Shown piece after piece: positions 1 through 5,077 of a DNA stretch of 5,077 bases. The notes below the pieces were generated by a model. The model was not told the DNA's origin. It saw only the letters and a list, made by a program, of their open reading frames with translations, and made no database searches. Both the position numbers and the translations under genes were made by a program. The stretch lies in the NCBI GenBank assembly GCA_902466275.1, contig CABQQJ010000088.1:1-5077 (forward strand), written 5' to 3'. The stretch is from an uncultured Veillonella sp. (lineage in GTDB: Bacteria; Bacillota; Negativicutes; Veillonellales; Veillonellaceae). Numbering within the stretch: the first letter of the stretch is position 1; each line of letters starts with the position of its first letter.

Positions 1-823
1 TTTAGCAAATGGGGATACGGAAAAACGTATCGAAGCCGAAGGATTACCTATCTATATGGATAAGGGTGATGCCTTTTGGATTCGCCCTATGAAAACAACC
101 TTAAAGGTAGAGCAGTGGTATTCATTATTACAAGATCATCTGTCTGTGGCGGGCAATGGGAACCGCGTTGTCATTGTGGAGGACTTTCACACAGCCAATG
201 CAGTCATGGCAAATTCTATGCTAAAAACCATTGAGGAACCGCCCGAACAGGTGTACTTCATCATTATTACGAACAAGATTAACACCGTATTGCCTACCAT
301 CATTTCTAGATGTATGGGCGTTGGTTTTAACAGTGTTGATGTAGATACGATTCGCACCGCTTTTGTAGCGCGTGGAATTACCGGTGATATAGAACAGGCT
401 TTGTTAGCTGGTCATGGTAATCCACAATTGGTGGAAAAACTGGCGACACAAGATTGCATTGAAATGCTAGAGTTAGCCGTTAAGGTGATGGACATATTAG
501 CTTTTGAAACGCGATGGTTTACTATGATTTCCTTAGCTTGTGAAAGCTTATCTCGTGAAAGCCTAGCGGAATTGATGCACTGGCTACGCCTTGTAAGTAG
601 AGATATGATGGCTATTAAAATGGGTGCTCAAGATACGCAATTACAAGTACCTATGTACAAAACTCAATTATTACGATTATTACCGCGCTGGTCCATGCAA
701 GCATTGGCTAAGGTTATTACCGAAACATTGCAAGCAGAACGGGCTTTGCGCTTACATATAAAAACCGCTCTCGTGGTGGACGGTCTTAGTATCGCCCTTC
801 ATGATGCTCGGGAGGAGGATTAA
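1..823 (+). CDS. holB: DNA polymerase III subunit delta' (HolB), 5'-truncated by window edge
   Basis: Delta' subunit of the clamp loader, the cytoplasmic AAA+ pentamer that loads the beta sliding clamp onto primed DNA. The reading frame is open from the left edge (first full codon at base 2), so the ATG at 56 is an internal methionine and the gene is partial: 273 codons are seen, and about 50-70 N-terminal residues (P-loop region and any zinc-binding cysteines) are missing. Visible family marks are the degenerate Walker B region (IVEDFHTANAVMANSMLKTI, bases 173-232), followed by EEPP and then TIISRC (bases 296-313), whose SRC motif carries the arginine finger that reaches the neighbouring subunit's ATP site in clamp loaders. 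The C-terminal two-thirds is the helical collar region, with weaker similarity. It lies directly before ricT, as in Bacillus. A DnaX (tau/gamma) identity is less likely, given the short C-terminus and the ricT neighbour. Confidence 0.93.
   Translation, partial: LANGDTEKRIEAEGLPIYMDKGDAFWIRPMKTTLKVEQWYSLLQDHLSVAGNGNRVVIVEDFHTANAVMANSMLKTIEEPPEQVYFIIITNKINTVLPTIISRCMGVGFNSVDVDTIRTAFVARGITGDIEQALLAGHGNPQLVEKLATQDCIEMLELAVKVMDILAFETRWFTMISLACESLSRESLAELMHWLRLVSRDMMAIKMGAQDTQLQVPMYKTQLLRLLPRWSMQALAKVITETLQAERALRLHIKTALVVDGLSIALHDAREED
811..818 (+). promoter_or_regulatory. Strong Shine-Dalgarno site for ricT
   Basis: GGAGGAGG lies inside the last codons of holB, five bases before the ATG at 824. 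It fixes the ricT start at the base right after the holB stop codon (TAA 821-823) and suggests that ribosomes finishing holB can restart on ricT. Confidence 0.8.
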
Positions 824-1669
824 ATGCTAACCATAGTTGGCGTACGCTTTAAAAAGGCGGGAAAGATTTATTATTTTCAGCCTGAACAATTAGAACTATC
901 CGTTGGGGATGGGGTTATCGTTGAAACAGCACGTGGTGTAGAATACGGCACGGTTGTGATTGGACCCAAAGAGGTCTTTGAAGATTCTGTTGTTGCCCCT
1001 GTGAAACCTGTTATTAGACAGGCAACTTCTAAGGATTTGAAACAAATTGAGAAGAATAAAGAGCGCGAAGAAAAAGCTTTTGAAATTTGTCTCGAAAAAA
1101 TTGAAAAACGCAAGTTACCGATGAAACTTATCAATGTGGAATACACATTTGATATGAATAAGATTATATTCTTCTTTACTGCAGATGGCCGTATTGACTT
1201 CCGTGAGCTCGTTAAAGATTTGGCAACTATATTTAGAACGCGCATCGAGTTACGCCAAGTGGGTGTCCGTGATGAGGCTAAAGTACTAAATGGTATTGGT
1301 GCTTGTGGTCGACCTTTGTGTTGTTCAAATTTCTTAGGTGACTTTACGCCTGTATCGATTCGCATGGCAAAGGATCAAAATTTGAGCTTAAATCCTACGA
1401 AGATTTCTGGTGTATGTGGTCGATTGATGTGTTGCCTTAACTACGAAGATGATTTATATAAAAAAGGTGGCGACCTATATGTGAAGAAGGAACGCCCTCA
1501 ATCTCCTCAAGATATAGCACCTCCTGGCATTGGTAAGGAGGTTGTTACCGATGAAGGTATTGGTAAGGTCTTAAAGGTAAATCACCATAAACATACGGTG
1601 AAGGTACAGCTAGAAGCTGGCCGTACTATTGATTTGAAATGGTCCGAGGTGGCATTGCCTGATGAATGA
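824..1669 (+). CDS. ricT: PSP1-family protein RicT (YaaT), regulator of RNase Y mRNA processing
   Basis: A 281-residue homologue of B. subtilis YaaT/RicT, close to that protein's length. There RicT joins RicA (YmcA) and RicF (YlbF) in a complex that carries iron-sulfur clusters, steers RNase Y cleavage of several operon mRNAs and affects sporulation, competence and biofilm. The diagnostic part is seen here: a PSP1 C-terminal domain (about residues 60-150), then two cysteine motifs, CGRPLCC (residues 161-167) and CGRLMCC (198-204), separated by a conserved stretch with the signature SLNPTKISG. Residues 70-100 are charged and probably helical. The C-terminal part (about 234-281, from PPGIGKEVV) looks like a small beta domain. 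The start is set by the Shine-Dalgarno site at 811-818. It abuts holB and overlaps trmN6 by 8 bases, so it is almost certainly co-transcribed with both. The family assignment is very secure; the RNase Y role is transferred from Bacillus, and the partners are not in this window. Confidence 0.95.
   Translation: MLTIVGVRFKKAGKIYYFQPEQLELSVGDGVIVETARGVEYGTVVIGPKEVFEDSVVAPVKPVIRQATSKDLKQIEKNKEREEKAFEICLEKIEKRKLPMKLINVEYTFDMNKIIFFFTADGRIDFRELVKDLATIFRTRIELRQVGVRDEAKVLNGIGACGRPLCCSNFLGDFTPVSIRMAKDQNLSLNPTKISGVCGRLMCCLNYEDDLYKKGGDLYVKKERPQSPQDIAPPGIGKEVVTDEGIGKVLKVNHHKHTVKVQLEAGRTIDLKWSEVALPDE
1646..1652 (+). promoter_or_regulatory. Shine-Dalgarno site for trmN6 inside ricT
   Basis: GAGGTGG sits nine bases before the ATG at 1662, within the ricT coding sequence. 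It supports the start that overlaps the ricT stop by 8 bases, an arrangement typical of translational coupling. Confidence 0.6.
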
Positions 1670-2387
1670 TCAAGAACGACTTGATGATTTAATTATCGAT
1701 GGCTTACAGATTTATCAGCGTTCTGATATGTTTCGCTTTTCCTTTGACGCCATAGCACTCATTCATTTTTGTCGTTTTAATGGTCGTCATACCTATGTTG
1801 ATCTTGGAACGGGGTCAGGGGTTATGCCGCTTATAGGTACGTCATTAGGGGCAGGTCATATTACAGGTATAGAAATTAATGAAACTCTCGTTGAGTTGGC
1901 TAAGCGTAGCGTAGAACATAATCGTAAACAAGATGTGGTAAATATATTATGTGGCGATTATCGACATATGACATATCGCGATATACAAGATAAGCCTTTT
2001 GATGGTGTTATTGTTAATCCCCCTTTTTATGATTGTGAAAGCGGTGCAAAGCCTACATCTGAAGAGCGTACTTTAGCACTTCATGATGGACATACAACTT
2101 TATGTGATGTTCTGAAATCGGTACAGTCCTTTATTAAATGTAAAGGTCGCTTGTGGATGATTTATAGTGCTAGTCGCTTGCAATATGTATTACATGAACT
2201 AGAAAAGTTTAACTTCCAAGCAAAACGAATTCGGTTTGTTCATGGTATGCTAGATAAACCAGCAAAATTAGTTTTGATAGAGTCTATTTTTCAAGGTCAG
2301 GCAGGTCTTGTACTTGAGCCACCACTCATCGTTTACAAAAAAACGAATGTGTACACGAAGGAGGTGTCCTCTTGGTATGAACGATAA
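1662..2387 (+). CDS. trmN6: tRNA1(Val) A37 N6-methyltransferase (TrmN6/YabB family)
   Basis: A class I, Rossmann-fold S-adenosylmethionine-dependent methyltransferase of 241 residues, the normal length for the YfiC/TrmN6/YabB family. E. coli TrmN6 methylates N6 of adenine 37 next to the anticodon of tRNA1(Val). The opening ERLDDLIIDGLQIYQ (residues 5-19) is the family's N-terminal signature. The cofactor-binding motif I is DLGTGSG (47-53), E71 in GIEIN is the expected acidic residue that contacts the SAM ribose, and NPPF (119-122) is the catalytic motif of amino-group methyltransferases acting on adenine. The last residues, VYTKEVSSWYER, resemble the usual family ending, so the gene is intact. 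It overlaps ricT by 8 bases and rsmI by 11. In B. subtilis yabA lies between the two neighbours upstream; here it does not. The family is secure; the exact tRNA substrate in this organism is inferred. Confidence 0.92.
   Translation: MNDQERLDDLIIDGLQIYQRSDMFRFSFDAIALIHFCRFNGRHTYVDLGTGSGVMPLIGTSLGAGHITGIEINETLVELAKRSVEHNRKQDVVNILCGDYRHMTYRDIQDKPFDGVIVNPPFYDCESGAKPTSEERTLALHDGHTTLCDVLKSVQSFIKCKGRLWMIYSASRLQYVLHELEKFNFQAKRIRFVHGMLDKPAKLVLIESIFQGQAGLVLEPPLIVYKKTNVYTKEVSSWYER
2358..2366 (+). promoter_or_regulatory. Full-consensus Shine-Dalgarno site that sets the rsmI start
   Basis: AAGGAGGTG is a nine-base match to the 16S rRNA anti-Shine-Dalgarno sequence, ten bases before the ATG at 2377 and inside the last codons of trmN6. 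It favours 2377 over the in-frame ATG at 2308, which would add 23 residues (many Arg, Cys, His and Ser) unlike any RsmI N-terminus and would bury this site inside the gene. Confidence 0.85.
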
Positions 2388-3225
2388 CAAATGGGGCACC
2401 TTATTTTTAGTGCCCACACCGATAGGTAATTTAGAAGATATGACGTATCGGGCAGTTCGTATCTTAGGTGAAGTAGATGCTATCGCTGCCGAAGATACGC
2501 GCCATACAGGCATATTATTAAAACATTTTGACATTAAGAAGCCTTTAATTTCTTATCATGAACATAATAAGGACGAAAAAGGTGCTTATATTATAGAGCT
2601 TTTGTTAGAAGGCCAGTCTATTGCTTGCGTTAGTGATGCAGGCATGCCGGCTATATCTGATCCAGGGGCTGACCTAGTAACAAAAGCGATTGAAGAAGGC
2701 ATAACGGTAGTGCCATTACCCGGTGCAAATGCGGCGTTAACAGCGCTTATTGCATCAGGATTAGATACGAAATCCTTTACCTTTGCAGGATTTTTACCTA
2801 AACGGGGTAAACATCGTATTGAAGAACTACAGCGACTTTCACAAGTAACAGGAACATTGATGTTTTATGAAGCACCTCATCGTTTGCAAGAGGTCTTACA
2901 AGATATGTATGAAGCCTTTGGCAATCGATCTATCACGGTGGCAAGGGAATTGACGAAGAAGTTTGAAACCTTCGTACGCACGGATCTAGAAAGCCTTATA
3001 AAGGATTTAGAACAGCTCACCTATAAAGGTGAATTCGTCCTTATCGTAGGCGGTGCTGATACAGTGGAGTCTGATACTAGTGAAGTGTTGGATAAACCAG
3101 TATCTTATGAAGATGCTGTGCAAGCCCTTGTAGATACAGGGGTACCTAAAAAAGAAGCTATTCGCCAGGTGGCAAAGCGTTTTAACGTTTCCCGCCGGGA
3201 TGTATATAATATTGTAGAACGTTAA
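2377..3225 (+). CDS. rsmI: 16S rRNA C1402 2'-O-methyltransferase RsmI (YabC)
   Basis: Methylates the ribose 2'-O of cytidine 1402 in the decoding centre of 16S rRNA using S-adenosylmethionine; in E. coli it works with RsmH, which adds N4-methyl to the same base. With the start at 2377 the protein has 282 residues, the usual length. It is a tetrapyrrole-methylase-fold (SPOUT-unrelated) enzyme with all the family blocks: VPTPIGNLED (residues 12-21), AAEDTRHTGILL (37-48), SDAGMPAISDPG (86-97), PLPGANAALTALIASGL (113-129), YEAPHRL (164-170) and ARELTKKFE (189-197). A C-terminal helical, HTH-like tail covers about 244-282 (KKEAIRQVAKRFNVSRRDVY at 258-277), typical of RsmI. It overlaps trmN6 by 11 bases. 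Nothing is missing. The end of the gene also contains a TATAAT that may serve metG. Confidence 0.96.
   Translation: MNDNKWGTLFLVPTPIGNLEDMTYRAVRILGEVDAIAAEDTRHTGILLKHFDIKKPLISYHEHNKDEKGAYIIELLLEGQSIACVSDAGMPAISDPGADLVTKAIEEGITVVPLPGANAALTALIASGLDTKSFTFAGFLPKRGKHRIEELQRLSQVTGTLMFYEAPHRLQEVLQDMYEAFGNRSITVARELTKKFETFVRTDLESLIKDLEQLTYKGEFVLIVGGADTVESDTSEVLDKPVSYEDAVQALVDTGVPKKEAIRQVAKRFNVSRRDVYNIVER
3182..3210 (+). promoter_or_regulatory. Possible sigma-A promoter for metG within the 3' end of rsmI
   Basis: A perfect -10 hexamer TATAAT lies at 3205-3210. A weak -35, TTAACG (4 of 6 against TTGACA), lies at 3182-3187 with a 17-base spacer. Transcription would start near 3217 and give a leader of about 43 bases before the metG ATG at 3260. 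A short inverted repeat, TCCCG-C-CGGGA (3190-3200), falls inside the spacer. Against it: the hexamer also encodes conserved-looking Tyr-Asn codons in an AT-rich gene, so chance is possible. Confidence 0.4.
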
Positions 3226-3244
3226 ACCTTCCCATTCGAAGGTT
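3225..3244 (+). other. 7-bp hairpin in the rsmI-metG junction
   Basis: AACCTTC (3225-3231) and GAAGGTT (3238-3244) pair perfectly around a six-base loop, beginning at the last base of the rsmI stop codon and ending just before the metG Shine-Dalgarno site. The stem is short, has only three G-C pairs and is followed by AGAAGGAG rather than a T-run, so it is not a convincing intrinsic terminator. It could act as an RNA processing or stability element, or as a weak attenuator in front of metG. Confidence 0.45.
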
Positions 3245-3246
3245 AG

Positions 3247-3252
3247 AAGGAG
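3247..3252 (+). promoter_or_regulatory. Shine-Dalgarno site for metG
   Basis: AAGGAG lies seven bases before the ATG at 3260, a good match and spacing. It starts two bases after the junction hairpin, so folding of that hairpin should leave the site exposed rather than hidden. Confidence 0.75.
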
Positions 3253-3259
3253 ACTCATC

Positions 3260-5077
3260 ATGGGAGACACAAAAAAAACGTATTATATTACGACACCTAT
3301 TTATTATCCAAGTGCTAAGTTGCACATTGGTCATACGTATTGTACATCTGTAGCTGATACAATCGCTCGATTCAAGCGTTTGGCTGGTTATGATGTACGT
3401 TTCTTGACTGGTTCTGATGAACATGGTCAAAAAATTCAACGCGCTGCAGAAGCACAAGGTATTACACCTCTTGAATATACTACAAATATCGTAAACGGCT
3501 TTAAAGCATTGTGGGAAAAAATGCATATTTCTAACGATGACTTCATTCGTACTACTGATGAACGCCATGAAAAGGTAGTACAAGAGCTCTTTACAAAAGC
3601 TTATGAAAAAGGCGATATTTACAAGGCTGAATATGAAGGTTGGTACTGTACACCGTGCGAAACATTCTGGACTGAGCAAAAACTTGGTGAAAATCATACA
3701 TGTCCAGATTGTGGCCGACCTGTAGAGAAGGTTAAAGAGGAAAGCTACTTCTTTAAACTCGCTAAATATACAGATCAATGGTTGAAATTCATCGAAGAGA
3801 ACCCTGATTTTATTCAACCTGAATCTCGTCGCAATGAAATGATTCAGTTCGTAAAACAAGGTCTTGAAGATTTGGCTGTTTCTCGCACATCTTTTGATTG
3901 GGGAATTAAGGTTCCATTTGATCCTAAACACGTTGTGTATGTTTGGTTCGATGCATTAGTAAACTATATTAGTGCTTTATCTCCATTTGACGGTGATGGT
4001 GAATTATACAAAAAATATTGGCCAGCAGATCTTCACTTAGTAGGTAAGGAAATTGTACGTTTCCATACTATTATTTGGCCTATGATGCTCATGAGCCTTG
4101 AGTTGCCATTACCAAAAAAGGTATTTGGACACGGCTGGATGATTGTAGATGGCACAAAGATGAGTAAATCCTTGGGGAACGTAATCGATCCAATCCCATT
4201 GATTGATACATATGGTGCAGATTCTTTGCGTTATTACTTATTAAGCGAGATTACGTTAGGTAATGACGGCAACTTTACGTTACCTAACTTCGTTACAAAA
4301 ATTAATGCAGATTTATCTAATGATTTAGGTAATTTATTAAACCGTACTATTGCGATGATTGAAAAATATCATGGTGGTGTGATTACAAAATGCGATGATA
4401 TGGATGATTTGGATCGTGATGTATCTACATTAGCCGTTCAAACTGCAAAAGATTTTGAAGCGGCTATGGAAAATATGGAGCTTAATAAAGCTATCAAAAC
4501 TGTATGGTCCTTTATTGGTCGCATGAATAAATACATTGATGAAACAATGCCTTGGGTATTGGCTAAATCTGAAGATGCTCATGATAAAGCGCGCTTGCAA
4601 TCTGCTATGTATCACTTGGCAGAGGCATTGCGTATCATTGCCATCTTGGTAAGCCCTGTAATTCCTGTAGGAGCTCCAAAAATCTGGGAACAATTAGGGC
4701 TTACAGGTTTTGAAGCGGCTACGTTGGAAGATGCTAAAACTTGGGGATTATTGGCAACAGGTACTAAGGTTGTAAAAGGTGAGCCTATCTATCCACGTTT
4801 TGAAGTTCCTGAAATGGTAGATGTAGTTGTTACAGAAGAAGTTGAAGAAGCTGTAGATACATCTAATATTCCACCTTTAAAAGAAAATATTACCTATGAT
4901 GACTTTGAGAAACTCGATCTTCGTGTAGCTAAAGTTATAAGCTGTGAAAAAGTGCCTAAGTCCAAGAAGTTGTTGAAATTTGTATTGGATATCGGTATTG
5001 AAGAACGCACCGTATTAAGTGGTATTTCCCAATATTATGAACCGGAGACTATGGTTGGTAAAAAGGTAATCTATTTG
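3260..5077 (+). CDS. metG: Methionyl-tRNA synthetase (MetRS), 3'-truncated by window edge
   Basis: Class I synthetase that charges tRNA-Met and initiator tRNA with methionine in the cytoplasm. The frame is open to the right edge, giving 606 residues; roughly 50 more would be expected. Domains seen: Rossmann catalytic core with HIGH (residues 22-25, in KLHIGH) and KMSKS (300-304, in GTKMSKSLGN); a connective domain with a single zinc knuckle CxxC...CxxC (C130, C133, C148, C151); the helical anticodon-binding domain (about 345-485), including the PWVLAK segment (431-436); an acidic, Val/Glu-rich linker (about 520-535); and the start of a C-terminal OB-fold tRNA-binding domain (from about 545, FEKLDLRVAKV at 549-559, then VLSGIS), the kind that dimerises MetRS in Bacillus. 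The start follows a good Shine-Dalgarno site and the family-like YYITTPIYYPSAKLHIGH. The gap to rsmI is too short for a T-box or SAM riboswitch. The paralogue name metS is used in Bacillus. Confidence 0.97.
   Translation, partial: MGDTKKTYYITTPIYYPSAKLHIGHTYCTSVADTIARFKRLAGYDVRFLTGSDEHGQKIQRAAEAQGITPLEYTTNIVNGFKALWEKMHISNDDFIRTTDERHEKVVQELFTKAYEKGDIYKAEYEGWYCTPCETFWTEQKLGENHTCPDCGRPVEKVKEESYFFKLAKYTDQWLKFIEENPDFIQPESRRNEMIQFVKQGLEDLAVSRTSFDWGIKVPFDPKHVVYVWFDALVNYISALSPFDGDGELYKKYWPADLHLVGKEIVRFHTIIWPMMLMSLELPLPKKVFGHGWMIVDGTKMSKSLGNVIDPIPLIDTYGADSLRYYLLSEITLGNDGNFTLPNFVTKINADLSNDLGNLLNRTIAMIEKYHGGVITKCDDMDDLDRDVSTLAVQTAKDFEAAMENMELNKAIKTVWSFIGRMNKYIDETMPWVLAKSEDAHDKARLQSAMYHLAEALRIIAILVSPVIPVGAPKIWEQLGLTGFEAATLEDAKTWGLLATGTKVVKGEPIYPRFEVPEMVDVVVTEEVEEAVDTSNIPPLKENITYDDFEKLDLRVAKVISCEKVPKSKKLLKFVLDIGIEERTVLSGISQYYEPETMVGKKVIYL

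Noticed and set aside
56..58. ATG at 56 as the start of holB
   Set aside because: The frame is open back to the window edge and the upstream residues continue the protein. Starting here would leave out the P-loop part of the AAA+ domain, so it is an internal Met of a truncated gene.
877..1365. Minus-strand open frame (162 codons) opposite ricT
   Set aside because: Low-complexity Ser/Thr/Ile-rich translation entirely opposite a conserved gene; no family recognised.
2308..2376. Upstream in-frame ATG extending rsmI by 23 residues
   Set aside because: The extra residues do not look like an RsmI N-terminus and lie within the end of trmN6. The ATG at 2377 has a full-consensus Shine-Dalgarno site at 2358-2366 and gives the normal family length.
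2528..2556. Perfect TTGACA (2528-2533) with TCTTAT 17 bases downstream, inside rsmI
   Set aside because: The -10 matches only 4 of 6, it is deep inside rsmI, and no gene starts downstream that would need it. It is most likely a coding-sequence coincidence.
3225..3250. Intrinsic terminator after rsmI
   Set aside because: The stem is only 7 bp with three G-C pairs and no T-run follows, so efficient termination is unlikely.
3226..3259. T-box or SAM riboswitch in front of metG, common for methionine-related genes in Firmicutes
   Set aside because: The gap is only 34 bases, and neither the T-box sequence nor a terminator/antiterminator pair is present.
3182..3931. Long minus-strand open frame (249 codons) opposite the start of metG and the end of rsmI
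   Set aside because: It lies opposite two well-recognised genes, its translation is rich in Phe, Cys, Ser and Ile with no recognisable motif, and no convincing ribosome binding site was noted. It is an antisense shadow.
4430..4693. Minus-strand open frame (87 codons) opposite metG
   Set aside because: Short, no recognisable motif, fully opposite the MetRS anticodon-binding domain.

Overview
The window is a compact, co-directional stretch of low-GC bacterial chromosome with five genes, all on the + strand: the 3' part of holB (DNA polymerase III delta'), ricT (yaaT, PSP1 family), trmN6 (yabB-type tRNA adenine-N6 methyltransferase), rsmI (yabC, 16S rRNA C1402 2'-O-methyltransferase) and the 5' part of metG (methionyl-tRNA synthetase). 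The order matches the conserved Firmicutes block tmk-holB-yaaT-yabA-yabB-yazA-yabC-abrB-metS known from Bacillus subtilis, but yabA, yazA and abrB are absent from their usual places. Together with the strong Shine-Dalgarno sites, the AT-rich codons and a MetRS with four zinc-binding cysteines, this points to a Firmicute. My impression of the protein sequences is a Negativicutes member such as Veillonella; that is an inference and not proven by this window.

Layout: holB enters from the left without its N-terminus and stops at 823. ricT begins on the next base (TAA followed directly by ATG). trmN6 overlaps the end of ricT by 8 bases, and rsmI, started at its family-like ATG at 2377, overlaps the end of trmN6 by 11 bases. 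These joins leave no room for terminators, so holB-ricT-trmN6-rsmI should be one transcript with likely translational coupling. A 34-base gap then precedes metG, which starts at 3260 and runs off the right edge after 606 codons. The end of rsmI and this gap hold the only plausible regulatory signals in the window: a perfect TATAAT with a weak -35, and a 7-bp hairpin just before the metG ribosome binding site. There is no gene-free stretch longer than 34 bases.

Together the genes serve core information processing: clamp loading at the replication fork (HolB), mRNA maturation with RNase Y (RicT, by analogy with B. subtilis), modification of a tRNA anticodon loop (TrmN6), modification of the ribosomal P-site region (RsmI) and charging of tRNA-Met (MetRS). 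I see no mobile element, CRISPR array, RNA gene, riboswitch or undescribed system here. The points worth a second look are small: the rsmI-metG junction, the missing yabA, and RicT with its full cysteine set.
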